From assembly GCA_017443985.1 (NCBI GenBank), contig JAFSXR010000024.1, positions 1 to 38,863 on the forward strand: 38,863 bases of DNA. Reading direction: 5' to 3'. Below are positions 8,328-17,193 of this stretch, piece by piece. Each line of letters opens with the position of its first letter. The first letter of the stretch is position 1. Made by a program: the position numbers and the translations under genes. This stretch comes from Synergistaceae bacterium (GTDB lineage Bacteria > Synergistota > Synergistia > Synergistales > Aminobacteriaceae). Under the pieces are notes generated by a model that had not been told where the DNA came from, did not search any database, and was given only the letters and a program-made list of their open reading frames with translations.

Positions 8328-8385
8328 AAAAATTAGGAGTATGGAAGCATTTTTACCTCCTAACTCCTACCTCCTAACTCCTAAC
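8328..8385 (-). repeat. Heptamer array and hairpin between lysS and ligA
   Basis: On the minus strand four units (TTAGGAG, TTAGGAG, GTAGGAG, TTAGGAG) begin at the lysS stop. The last pairs with CTCCTAA (8339-8333 region), which is followed by T7 and the ligA ATG. The structure resembles an intrinsic terminator placed immediately before a start codon. Confidence 0.8.
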
Positions 8386-8386
8386 T

Positions 8387-9886
<1,500 letters not shown>

Positions 9887-10148
9887 TAATAAATTTCTCC
9901 TTAAATCAAAAATTTTTTCTTATATTTTATCAGCTGGGTTTTCTAAAAAATTATGATAAAATATTTTTTTAATTTAATTTCAAAAAATTCCGGAGAAAAT
10001 TTATTTTGGGGACTACAATGGGGACTACAAAAACTTCAAAATTTTTTGCTTCTCATAAGTTTTAGCAAAGAAAAATTTTTTGACAGAGTCACGAAAATTT
10101 TTAAGCGTCATAGAAAAAATTTTTTTTTCATATAAAAAAATACACCAT
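9887..10148. repeat. Gene-free AT-rich region holding copy 1 of a dispersed intergenic element
   Basis: No credible gene lies here. The stretch 9954-10050 shares TGATAAAATATTT, CAAAAAATTCCGGAGAAAA and ACTTCAAAATTTTTTG, in the same order and spacing, with 32810-32910. Inside it TGGGGACTACAA is repeated head to tail (10007-10018 and 10019-10030). It lies upstream of lysS on the minus strand, just as the second copy lies upstream of another minus-strand gene. Confidence 0.6.
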
Positions 10149-10192
10149 AAAAAAAACACCGACGGAACAAAAGTCTGCCGGTGAATTTTTTT
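10149..10192 (-). terminator. Intrinsic terminator of the decarboxylase beta-subunit gene
   Basis: On the minus strand a CACCGGC/GTCGGTG-type stem (10183-10157) follows the stop codon by about 28 bases and is trailed by T8. A run on the other side could make it work in both directions. Confidence 0.85.
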
Positions 10193-10210
10193 TAGACGTG
10201 ATTTATTTTT

Positions 10211-11425
10211 TTATCTCGATAAGAGCGTGAGCATGACTCCTGCCGCAACAGCCGTGCCGATAACTCCCGCGACGTTCGGGCCCATTGCGTGCATCAAAAG
10301 GAAATGTCCGGGGTATTCACGCTGTACACAACGCTGAACGACACGCGCAGCCATAGGGACAGCCGAAACTCCTGCCGCTCCGATCATCGGGTTAATCTTT
10401 CCGCCCGATAAGACTTTCATAATCTGACCGAATAAAAGTCCGCCGAACGTGCTGAACGCGAACGCGACAAGGCCGAGACAAATTATTGCGAGCGTTCCGA
10501 CCGTCAGGAACTTATCAGCGGCCATCGTTGAGCCGACAGAAAGAGCAAGGAAAATTGTAACGATGTTCATCAATTCATTCTGTGCCGTGTTGCTGAGCCT
10601 GTCAGTTACTCCGCACTCCCTCAATAAATTTCCGAACATTAACGTTCCCACAAGCGGCACGCAGGCCGGAAGAATTAATCCTGACACGACTGTGCAGATA
10701 ATCGGGAATAAAATTTTCTCGCGCTTGCTTACGGGTCTTAACTGTCCCATGATAATTCCTCTGTCCTTCTTTGATGTCATGAGATAAATAACAGGCGGCT
10801 GAATCATCGGCACTAATGACATATAGCTATACGCCGCGACAGCTACAGCTCCTAAAATCTGCGTCTGCCCAAGCATGACCGTTAAATAAATGCTCGTCGG
10901 GCCGTCAGCTCCTCCGATAATTGCGATACTTGCGGCTTCTTTGATATTGAAAGATATAAGACCGTTTGTTAATGTCCCCAGCCAGTTCGCTCCGATGAAA
11001 GCGACGAAGACTCCGAACTGTGCCGCCGCGCCTAATAAAAATGTAATCGGGTTTGCGATTAAAGGTGCGAAGTCCGTCATTGCTCCGATGCCTAAGAAAA
11101 TTAATATCGGGTAAATTTCAAACTCTGCGCCGTAATAGAGCGAGCGTAAAAATCCTATCGTGTGCGTCGCCTCGTTAAACTCGTCCCAAATTCCTGAGAA
11201 CGGCAGGTTGACAAGCAGACACCCGAACGCGATCGGAACGAGCAGCAAAGGCTCAAACCCCTTGCCGATAGCCAGATAAAGCAGCACGAACGAAACGATA
11301 ATCATTATTATTGGCCCGTACATCTGCATAAAGTTGCCTGCATTCGGATTTATCAGCCCCATGAAGCCCGACTTCATAAGCAGGTCTTTTAACGCCGTTA
11401 AATACATTTCCATATTTTTAATCAT
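10211..11425 (-). CDS. Sodium-translocating carboxylic-acid decarboxylase beta subunit (OadB/MmdB/GcdB)
   Basis: A 404-residue protein with about eleven hydrophobic segments. This subunit takes CO2 from carboxybiotin and pumps Na+ outward. The diagnostic block GGADGPTSIYLTVML contains D174, equivalent to the conserved membrane aspartate of the family, in the setting EAASIAIIGGADGPTS. The C-terminal part has GGKINPMIGAAGVSAVPMAARVVQR and HAMGPNVAGVIGTAVAAG, also standard. ATG at 11425 follows AAGGGA. It stands alone here; the biotin carrier, the gamma-type subunit and the carboxyltransferase are at 37461-38863. MmdB (methylmalonyl-CoA), OadB (oxaloacetate) and GcdB (glutaconyl-CoA) cannot be separated by this subunit alone. 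Confidence 0.93.
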   Translation of the reverse strand: MIKNMEMYLTALKDLLMKSGFMGLINPNAGNFMQMYGPIIMIIVSFVLLYLAIGKGFEPLLLVPIAFGCLLVNLPFSGIWDEFNEATHTIGFLRSLYYGAEFEIYPILIFLGIGAMTDFAPLIANPITFLLGAAAQFGVFVAFIGANWLGTLTNGLISFNIKEAASIAIIGGADGPTSIYLTVMLGQTQILGAVAVAAYSYMSLVPMIQPPVIYLMTSKKDRGIIMGQLRPVSKREKILFPIICTVVSGLILPACVPLVGTLMFGNLLRECGVTDRLSNTAQNELMNIVTIFLALSVGSTMAADKFLTVGTLAIICLGLVAFAFSTFGGLLFGQIMKVLSGGKINPMIGAAGVSAVPMAARVVQRCVQREYPGHFLLMHAMGPNVAGVIGTAVAAGVMLTLLSR

Positions 11426-11469
11426 TCCCTTTCATGGAAAATTTATAATGCTAATTTTTATTAAAATAT

Positions 11470-11499
11470 TTTATAACATAGAGCTATTCACTTTGGCAA
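11470..11499 (-). promoter_or_regulatory. Probable promoter of the decarboxylase beta-subunit gene
   Basis: On the minus strand TTGCCA (11499-11494), an 18-base spacer and TATAAA (11475-11470) lie about 45 bases upstream of the ATG. Confidence 0.5.
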
Positions 11500-11534
11500 G
11501 AAAAGCCCGAATAAAAAAATAAGTATTATTCTAA

Positions 11535-11563
11535 TTGTTAAATCTGTCAAAAGGCTATAAAAT
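11535..11563 (+). promoter_or_regulatory. Probable promoter of the HIT-rpsU-yqeY run
   Basis: TTGTTA (11535-11540), 17 bases, TAAAAT (11558-11563). The 11-base string AGGCTATAAAA occurs at 11552 and again at 11582; the second copy overlaps the AGGAGG ribosome site of the HIT gene. Confidence 0.5.
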
Positions 11564-11598
11564 TTTAACGTCATTTCGAGGAGGCTATAAAAATAATT

Positions 11599-11937
11599 AT
11601 GGACGATTGTATTTTCTGCAAGATAGCAAACGGTGATATTCCCACTGATTTTATATACAGTGATGAAAATGTCGTCGCGTTTAGGGATTTGAATCCGCAG
11701 GCCCCTGTCCACGTCCTTGTAATTCCTAAAAAACATTACAAGTCCGGGATTGAAGTTGATAATCCCTCAGTGTGGTCAGACCTGATGAGCAGTGCCGTAA
11801 AAGTTGCCCGTGAGCTTGGCCTCGAAAAAGACGGTTACAGAATGGTAATCAATACAGGCGAACAGGGCGGGCAGACAGTACCTCACCTCCATCTGCATTT
11901 GTTAGCAGGACGTAATCTCGGCTGGCCTCCCGGCTAG
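11599..11937 (+). CDS. HIT family (HINT-like) nucleotide-binding protein
   Basis: A 112-residue protein of full HINT length. It starts [15 protein letters not shown], with zinc-type cysteines C4 and C7, and carries the histidine triad HLHLHLL (H96, H98, H100), preceded by [12 protein letters not shown]. Such cytosolic proteins hydrolyse nucleoside phosphoramidates and aminoacyl-adenylates. GAGGAGG lies at 11578-11584, about 14 bases before the ATG, a long spacing. rpsU follows 38 bases on, and HIT-rpsU-yqeY is a common order in anaerobes, so the three are probably co-expressed. Confidence 0.95.
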   Translation: MDDCIFCKIANGDIPTDFIYSDENVVAFRDLNPQAPVHVLVIPKKHYKSGIEVDNPSVWSDLMSSAVKVARELGLEKDGYRMVINTGEQGGQTVPHLHLHLLAGRNLGWPPG

Positions 11938-11975
11938 TCGATGAGCCGAAAGAATCCGAAGGGAGGGATTTTGAT

Positions 11976-12173
11976 ATGACGACAGTTACCCGTAAGGACG
12001 GAGAATCTCTCGAAGATACTCTCAGGCGATTTAAGCGAGAAGTAGCAAGAGTAGGAACACTCCGAGAAGCTCGCAGGCGTGAACACTACGAGAAGCCGAG
12101 CGACGCGAAAAAGATTCAACGCGCCGAAGCTGCCCGTAAACGCAAAAGTATGCGGCATAGGAATGTAGGCTAG
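11976..12173 (+). CDS. rpsU: Small ribosomal subunit protein bS21
   Basis: A 65-residue, strongly basic protein. The core [33 protein letters not shown] is the bS21 signature, and the C-terminus is rich in KRK/RK as usual. It binds the 30S platform near the 3' end of 16S rRNA and helps translation start. AGGGAGGGA precedes the ATG. An intrinsic terminator follows at 12194. Confidence 0.97.
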   Translation: MTTVTRKDGESLEDTLRRFKREVARVGTLREARRREHYEKPSDAKKIQRAEAARKRKSMRHRNVG

Positions 12174-12193
12174 TGTTGAAATTTTTTGGGTGT

Positions 12194-12227
12194 GGGGGCT
12201 TGAAAGACAGCTCCCATTTTTATTTTT
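12194..12227 (+). terminator. Intrinsic terminator after rpsU
   Basis: GGGGGCT (12194-12200), an eight-base loop and AGCTCCC (12209-12215), then ATTTTTATTTTT. It sits before the preferred yqeY start, so yqeY expression would depend on partial read-through or its own promoter. Confidence 0.75.
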
Positions 12228-12249
12228 ACGAAAGGAGAAAAATTTTTTT

Positions 12250-12699
12250 ATGTCATTAACTCAGGATATAGCACGCGATTTGACGCAGGCGATGAAAGAA
12301 AGAACAGAGCCGAAACTTTCAACCTTGAGAATGTTGAAGGCCGAGCTCCAAAAATTACAGGCCGACAAGGGCAGAAGCGCGGAGATAACCGACGATGACG
12401 TTTACACCGTCATTAAAAGATTAATCAAGCAGAGAAAGGACGCAGCCGAGCAATACACCGCCGGAGGAGCGAACGACAGAGCCGAGTCTGAACTCGCCGA
12501 GATAAAAATTCTTGAGCCCTATCTGCCGAAGCAGTTAAGCGATGAACAGATTGACGCTTTTATTTCCGAAGCCGCGAAGGAAATCAATGCCTCATCGCCT
12601 AAGGACATGGGGAAATTGATGAAGGCCGTTATGGCAAAAGCAAAAGGACAGGCCGACGGTTCGCGAGTCAAAGAAAGAGTTACGGCCTTCTTAAATTAG
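12250..12699 (+). CDS. yqeY: GatB/YqeY domain-containing protein
   Basis: A 149-residue protein of usual YqeY length, resembling the tail domain of the GatB amidotransferase subunit. Visible blocks: DLTQAMKERTEPKLSTLRMLKAELQ, the DDDVYTVIKRLIKQRKDAAEQY helix, LEPYLPKQLSDEQI and KDMGKLMKAVMAKAKGQADGSRVKERV. A tRNA-related role is assumed for the family, but the exact function is not established. The frame is open further upstream to 12190, but AAAGGAG at 12231-12237 and the family N-terminus favour ATG 12250. The upstream extension would overlap the rpsU terminator. Confidence 0.93.
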   Translation: MSLTQDIARDLTQAMKERTEPKLSTLRMLKAELQKLQADKGRSAEITDDDVYTVIKRLIKQRKDAAEQYTAGGANDRAESELAEIKILEPYLPKQLSDEQIDAFISEAAKEINASSPKDMGKLMKAVMAKAKGQADGSRVKERVTAFLN

Positions 12700-12704
12700 G
12701 AATA

Positions 12705-12986
12705 ATGATAATCAGCTTTGCAGATAAAGAGACTGAAAAAATTTATCTTCAGGAATATTCTCGTAAACTGCCAACTGATATTCAAAGCGTAGCGTTGCGT
12801 AAACTTATAATGATGGACAACGCGCAAAATTTGAACGACTTACGCATTCCTCCTGCAAACAGATTAGAGCAGTTGCAGGGGGACAGGCAAGGTCAATATA
12901 GTATAAGGATTAATAAGCAGTTCAGAATATGCTTTAATGTTCTTGAAGATAATTTCTACGATGTTGAGATAGTAGACTATCACTAG
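12705..12986 (+). CDS. higB: HigB-type toxin (RelE superfamily)
   Basis: A 93-residue protein. The block LNDLRIPPANRLEQLQGDRQGQYSIRINKQFRICF, ending VEIVDYH, is the HigB/plasmid-killer signature. HigB proteins cut mRNA on the ribosome. It starts five bases after yqeY with a TTAGGAA Shine-Dalgarno that includes the yqeY stop. Toxin-before-antitoxin order is typical of higBA. The canonical basic residues of the fold (R and K in the QYSIRINKQFRI strand) are present, so the toxin looks intact. Confidence 0.93.
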   Translation: MIISFADKETEKIYLQEYSRKLPTDIQSVALRKLIMMDNAQNLNDLRIPPANRLEQLQGDRQGQYSIRINKQFRICFNVLEDNFYDVEIVDYH

Positions 12987-13003
12987 AGGAAAGGAGAATT
13001 AAA

Positions 13004-13243
13004 ATGATACCTGCACCGCTTATGAGTGAAATTTTAAGAGAGGAATTTTTAGAGCCTCTGAATATTACGGCTGACGACATTCCTATAGAAAATATTAAAG
13101 CCGTGTTAAACGGCGAGGCAGAAATTGATAAGAGTATGTCGAAAAACTTAGCTTCATTCTTCGGCGTTTCTGACATGTTCTTTTTTAATCTCCAAAACGA
13201 TATTAAGGCAAGGAGCAGCAAGCGAGAGTTACGTTATGCTTGA
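13004..13243 (+). CDS. higA: HigA-type antitoxin with a shortened helix-turn-helix
   Basis: A 79-residue protein following higB by 17 bases, with AAAGGAG before the ATG. LREEFLEPLNI at the front and NLASFFGVSDMFFFNLQNDIKAR at the back are clear HigA blocks. Between EPL and the NG of VLNG there are 16 residues (NITADDIPIENIKAVL), where family members such as those with LSQNALARALGVPPRRI have about 22, so roughly six residues of the DNA-binding helix-turn-helix are missing and the ALARALGV-like helix is not recognisable. Toxin neutralisation may persist while operator binding is altered; this is inference. TGA stop, then a strong terminator. Confidence 0.88.
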   Translation: MIPAPLMSEILREEFLEPLNITADDIPIENIKAVLNGEAEIDKSMSKNLASFFGVSDMFFFNLQNDIKARSSKRELRYA

Positions 13244-13279
13244 GAATTAACTCAAAAATTTTTTGTAACGATACTTTTT

Positions 13280-13320
13280 AAGCAGTTCACGGAAATTTTT
13301 AGGGAGCTGCTTTTTTTTTT
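13280..13320 (+). terminator. Intrinsic terminator after higA
   Basis: AAGCAGTTC (13280-13288) pairs with GAGCTGCTT (13304-13312) with one G-T, followed by a T run to 13320. Confidence 0.85.
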
Positions 13321-13382
13321 CACACTCCATAAAAAAATCGTTAAATTTGCTGTATACTATTTAATTATTTTCATGGAGTGTG
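13321..13382. repeat. Perfect 10-bp inverted repeat around the ilvA promoter region
   Basis: CACACTCCAT (13321-13330) and ATGGAGTGTG (13373-13382) bracket 42 bases that contain TATACT (13353-13358), the best -10 box for ilvA. The right arm is followed by ATTTTTTTATT. It could be an operator pair, a weak attenuator or a tiny inverted-repeat element. Confidence 0.6.
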
Positions 13383-13418
13383 ATTTTTTTATTATGAAAA
13401 TCGGAACGGAGGGAAAAA

Positions 13419-14624
13419 ATGCTGACGCTGGATAAAGTTTATCACGCAGCCTATGTGCTTAGAGAATGTGCAAGAAAGACGGATTTAATAGCCGCTCCAT
13501 TGTTGAGCGAGTCGCATAATTTATATCTTAAAACTGAAAATTTACAAGTAACAGGGAGCTTCAAGCTACGCGGGGCGTATTACAAAATTTCGCAGCTCTC
13601 TGAAGAAGAAAAATCTCGCGGCATCGTTGCATGTTCAGCCGGCAATCACGCTCAGGGCGTGGCAATGTCGGCAAGCCGTAAGGGAATTAAAGCGACAATC
13701 TGTATGCCTGACAGCGCGCCCGTAATGAAGGTTGAAAGCACGCGCAGGCTCGGAGCTAATATAGAACTCGTTAAGGGCGCGTACGATGACGCTCACGACA
13801 GGGCGGTCAATCTCGTAGAAGAGACGGGAGCAACTTTTATTCACCCTTATGACGATGATTTTGTAATCGCAGGGCAGGCTACAATAGGGCTTGAAATTCT
13901 TGACCAGCTTGAAGACGTTGAGGCGATAATCGTCCCGATAGGCGGAGGCGGTTTAATTTCGGGCGTGTCGTTCGCCGTGAAGTCATTAAAGCCTGACGTA
14001 AAAATTTACGGAGTTCAGGCCGCCGGTGCTCCGTCGATGTACAATTCATTTATCCATCATCAGAGAGAAGTTTTAGACGGCGTGTCAACTTTTGCTGACG
14101 GAATAGCCGTAAAAAATCCGGGCGAAAATACTTTTGAAATAATTTCAAAATATGTTGACGATATTGTCTGCGTGTCGGAGGACGAAATAGCCGCCGCGAT
14201 TTTAGCTTTAATTGAGAAGCAGAAATTAATCGCCGAAGGTGCAGGAGCTGTTCCCGTTGCCGCCGCAATGTTCCATAAACTTCCGATTGAAAATAAAAAA
14301 ACTGTTTGCGTAGTTTCGGGCGGAAATATTGACGTTAATATTCTTTCGCGTGTCATAACTCGCGGCTTAATGGTGACTGGGCGCAACGTTAATTTAACGA
14401 TTGAACTTGTTGACAAGCCAGGACAACTTCAGCAGGTCTCTGAAATAATCGCCTCATGCGGTGCTAATGTCGTGTCAGTTTATTACGATCACGGCGATAC
14501 TAACATGGCTATAAACTCGTGCTTCTTGAAACTCGCACTCGAAACAAGAGACAGCGAACAAATAGAAAATATAAGGCGCGAACTTGCCGACGCAGGATTT
14601 AGAATCGTAACCGAGAGAGTTTAA
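13419..14624 (+). CDS. ilvA: Threonine ammonia-lyase (threonine dehydratase) with ACT domain
   Basis: A 401-residue fold-type II PLP enzyme that deaminates L-threonine to 2-oxobutanoate. K49 in TGSFKLRGA is the Schiff-base lysine, SAGNHAQG follows, and the phosphate-binding GGGGLISG lies near residue 177. A single C-terminal ACT domain (about 325-401, NLTIELVDKPGQLQQVSEIIASCG) resembles the shorter 400-residue type often called catabolic or TdcB-with-ACT, rather than the 510-residue biosynthetic form. GGAGGG precedes ATG 13419. No T-box motif was seen in the leader. Use in isoleucine synthesis or threonine fermentation remains open. Confidence 0.94.
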   Translation: MLTLDKVYHAAYVLRECARKTDLIAAPLLSESHNLYLKTENLQVTGSFKLRGAYYKISQLSEEEKSRGIVACSAGNHAQGVAMSASRKGIKATICMPDSAPVMKVESTRRLGANIELVKGAYDDAHDRAVNLVEETGATFIHPYDDDFVIAGQATIGLEILDQLEDVEAIIVPIGGGGLISGVSFAVKSLKPDVKIYGVQAAGAPSMYNSFIHHQREVLDGVSTFADGIAVKNPGENTFEIISKYVDDIVCVSEDEIAAAILALIEKQKLIAEGAGAVPVAAAMFHKLPIENKKTVCVVSGGNIDVNILSRVITRGLMVTGRNVNLTIELVDKPGQLQQVSEIIASCGANVVSVYYDHGDTNMAINSCFLKLALETRDSEQIENIRRELADAGFRIVTERV

Positions 14625-14628
14625 TTTA

Positions 14629-14657
14629 GGTAGGAGTTAGGAGGTAGGAGTTAGGAG
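14629..14657 (+). repeat. Tandem heptamer array, ilvA-M23 junction, doubling as ribosome site
   Basis: Four units (TAGGTAGGAG, TTAGGAG, GTAGGAG, TTAGGAG) start right after the ilvA stop. The last GGAG (14654-14657) lies 11 bases before ATG 14669 and is the only Shine-Dalgarno for the next gene. Confidence 0.82.
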
Positions 14658-14668
14658 TGAAAAAAATT

Positions 14669-16003
14669 ATGAAAAAGAAAAAAAATAGATTAATAAAAAA
14701 ATTTATAGCTTTATTTATATTTACATTAACTTTAACAACGTCATCATATGCGGCTAAATGGCAGACTCTTGTATTTAACGAAGATATTAATATGGGATTA
14801 GCGGAGCTCGACCGTTACTGTATGCTTCATGATATTTCGGTCGCTGATGTTTTATGGGCAAACAGCATAACTTCATCGGGCGATATAAAATCCGGGACTT
14901 CAATATATTTACCGGCTAATCAGGCCGATATGCTTGCGATATGGCAAAATCAGGGAGCATGGAAACCTACCGCGCTTGTGCCTATGAACAGTGCTGTCCA
15001 CGCAAAAAAAATCGCGCTCGAACATGAAAAAAAAGTTGAAGCAAAAAAGAAAAAAGAGCCCGTTCAGCTTTTTCAGAACGATGCGAAAATAAAAAATAAC
15101 GAAGAAAATACAGAGTTACAGACGAAACTTGAGAACTTAATGAAAGAGGCTGAAGCTCCTAAAATTGAAGCTGCTGCTCCGCCTGTTGCAGATGTGCCGA
15201 AAAATTCTGACCCATTCCCGGAAATTTACAGAGAAATGAAAGTCGAGCCGTCAAGACCTCAAACGCCTCAAGCAGCAATAGCTCAAATGGCCAAGCCGGA
15301 CGCGATCTTAACTCCGAAAACCAAGAAAACCCAGCCGGCCTCAATGAACACTCCCAATGATCCTATAATAGTTCTCTCGCCGAACGGAAATTCAGCGCAA
15401 GGGCCGATGAAACTTTTAATAGTCGGCGATAAAGTTGAAGTCGTAAAAATTCCTGAGAACGCCGTGCCCAAGACTCCGACAATGGCGGACTTAGATCACG
15501 TGTTCGGAACAACTCCTGACTATGTGCCTTATTACAATATGACTTCGAGGCCGAGAGATGATAGTTACATGTTTAATTTCAGAAGCCTTAACGGAAAAAT
15601 GATGTGGCCCGTTGACGGTAAAGTCTCATCATTTTTTGGGCCAAGAGGCAAAAGAAAGCATGAAGGCATTGATATTCCCATGCCGGCCGGGACTCCGATA
15701 AGAGCCGCGAAAAACGGCGTTGTAACGCGAACGGGCGATAACTCGACAATGGGCTTCAGGGGCTATGGAAATTTTGTTCTGCTTGATCACGGCGGCGGCC
15801 TTGAAAGTTTTTATGCTCACTGCTCAAGTGTTGCTGTCAGACAAGGACAAAGAATTATGCAGGGTCAGATTGTCGGCTATGTCGGCTGTACCGGGCGTTC
15901 TACGGCTAATCACTTGCATTTTGAAGTCAGAGTGAATAATAAAAAAGTTGACCCCATGCCGTACTTAGGAGGAAATACTCACTTCGCTTCAAAGAAAAAG
16001 TAA
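14669..16003 (+). CDS. Secreted M23-family peptidoglycan endopeptidase with LysM-like N-terminus
   Basis: A 444-residue exported protein. A basic N-terminus (KKKKNRLIKK), a hydrophobic core and SSYAAK form a signal peptide. Residues about 30-100 (DINMGLAELDRYCMLHDISVADVLWAN...GTSIYLPAN) look like a LysM-type wall-binding module, followed by a long charged and proline-rich linker. The C-terminal M23 domain has H331 and D335 in KHEGIDIP, H384 in YAHCS and H415/H417 in NHLHFEV, the full set of zinc and catalytic residues, so it should be an active endopeptidase. A GTG at 14657 is in frame, but it overlaps the only GGAG, so ATG 14669 is preferred. Confidence 0.92.
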   Translation: MKKKKNRLIKKFIALFIFTLTLTTSSYAAKWQTLVFNEDINMGLAELDRYCMLHDISVADVLWANSITSSGDIKSGTSIYLPANQADMLAIWQNQGAWKPTALVPMNSAVHAKKIALEHEKKVEAKKKKEPVQLFQNDAKIKNNEENTELQTKLENLMKEAEAPKIEAAAPPVADVPKNSDPFPEIYREMKVEPSRPQTPQAAIAQMAKPDAILTPKTKKTQPASMNTPNDPIIVLSPNGNSAQGPMKLLIVGDKVEVVKIPENAVPKTPTMADLDHVFGTTPDYVPYYNMTSRPRDDSYMFNFRSLNGKMMWPVDGKVSSFFGPRGKRKHEGIDIPMPAGTPIRAAKNGVVTRTGDNSTMGFRGYGNFVLLDHGGGLESFYAHCSSVAVRQGQRIMQGQIVGYVGCTGRSTANHLHFEVRVNNKKVDPMPYLGGNTHFASKKK

Positions 16004-16019
16004 TTAGGGGGTAGAAGTT

Positions 16020-16253
16020 ATGAATGAACGGGATTATCTAACCCGATATGAGTTTGAGGCATGGCAGAAGATAATAGAGAATAGATTTGATTTTCGTAAT
16101 AAAAATTCCGAGCAAATCGTAGAAGAAATTAAAAGCGAATTGACTAAAATAAAAGACAAATTCGACATTGCACTGTTGTTCTTGACAGGAAATTTAATCT
16201 TTCTGGGATTGATAGCAATTACGTTGTTATCTATGAGAAAAATTGGCGGATAA
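16020..16253 (+). CDS. Small tail-anchored membrane protein of unknown function
   Basis: A 77-residue protein. The first 48 residues are charged and helical (RYEFEAWQKIIENRF, then EQIVEEIKSELTKIKDKF, a likely coiled coil), followed by one membrane helix (IALLFLTGNLIFLGLIAITLL) and a short basic tail. The ribosome site AGGGGG (16006-16011) lies in a degenerate heptamer pair beginning at the M23 stop. glyQ follows 31 bases later. The plan resembles, at smaller scale, the coiled-coil protein at 33317. I do not recognise a family. Confidence 0.65.
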   Translation: MNERDYLTRYEFEAWQKIIENRFDFRNKNSEQIVEEIKSELTKIKDKFDIALLFLTGNLIFLGLIAITLLSMRKIGG

Positions 16254-16284
16254 AGATATTTAATACAAAGGAGAATAAAAAACT

Positions 16285-17187
16285 TTGAACTTTCAAGAAA
16301 TATATTTCAGGCTTGAAAACTTTTGGAGCCGTCACGGCTGTGTAGTTCAGCAGCCCTATGATATCGAAGTCGGCGCAGGAACAATGAACCCTGCTACGGC
16401 TTTGCGCGTTCTTGGCCCGGAGCCTTGGCGCGTCGCTTACGTTGAACCTTCACGCAGACCGTCTGACGGCCGTTACGGAAAAAATCCTAACAGACTTCAG
16501 CATTATTATCAGTATCAGGTAATAATCAAGCCCGCCCCGGCAAATATTCAGGAACTTTATATTGAAAGTCTCGCAAGTTTAGGCATTGACCCTAACGAAC
16601 ATGACATTAGATTTGTAGAAGATGACTGGGAAAATCCTTCAACAGGCGCGTGGGGGCTTGGCTGGGAAGTATGGCTCGACGGCATGGAGATAACTCAGTT
16701 CACATATTTCCAGCAGCTTGGCGGCCTCGACATGGAAAACGTCCCGGCGGAATTGACATACGGCATTGAAAGAATTGCTATGTACGTTCAAAAAGTCGAT
16801 AACGTTTATGATTTAGAATGGTCCGGAAAAGTTAAATACGGCGATGTTCATTTACAGGGCGAAGTCGAACACTCTCACTATAATTTTGAAGTTGCCGATA
16901 CTGATATGCTCTTTCAATTATTCCAGATGTACGAGGCTGAAGCAGGCAGAATTTTAGATAAAGGCTTTGTCCTGCCGGCTTATGACTACGTGCTGAAAAG
17001 CTCTCACACTTTCAATCTGCTTGACGCTAGGAACGCAATCAGCGTAACTGAAAGAACTGGTTATATTTCCCGTGTCCGTGCGCTTGCCTGCCGTTGTGCT
17101 GAGGCTTACAGAAAACAGCGCGAAGAAATGGGCTTCCCGTTAATGGAAAAATTTGAAAATACAACAGGAAATTTTTTTGAGGAATAA
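16285..17187 (+). CDS. glyQ: Glycyl-tRNA synthetase alpha subunit
   Basis: A 300-residue protein with the near-invariant GlyQ sequence: [42 protein letters not shown], then [20 protein letters not shown] and [19 protein letters not shown]. It carries the class II catalytic core for glycyl-adenylate formation in the alpha2-beta2 enzyme. The start is TTG 16285 with AAAGGAG 11 bases upstream; the family N-terminus (TFQEIIL-like) agrees with this choice. glyS follows after six bases. Confidence 0.98.
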   Translation: MNFQEIYFRLENFWSRHGCVVQQPYDIEVGAGTMNPATALRVLGPEPWRVAYVEPSRRPSDGRYGKNPNRLQHYYQYQVIIKPAPANIQELYIESLASLGIDPNEHDIRFVEDDWENPSTGAWGLGWEVWLDGMEITQFTYFQQLGGLDMENVPAELTYGIERIAMYVQKVDNVYDLEWSGKVKYGDVHLQGEVEHSHYNFEVADTDMLFQLFQMYEAEAGRILDKGFVLPAYDYVLKSSHTFNLLDARNAISVTERTGYISRVRALACRCAEAYRKQREEMGFPLMEKFENTTGNFFEE

Positions 17188-17193
17188 ATAACA

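Noticed and set aside
13394..13418. Earlier ilvA start at ATG 13394
   Set aside because: It is out of frame with ilvA; ATG 13419 has a GGAGGG ribosome site and the family N-terminus.
16254..16284. T-box or glycine riboswitch before glyQ
   Set aside because: Only 31 bases separate glyQ from the preceding gene, and no T-box or riboswitch core is present.
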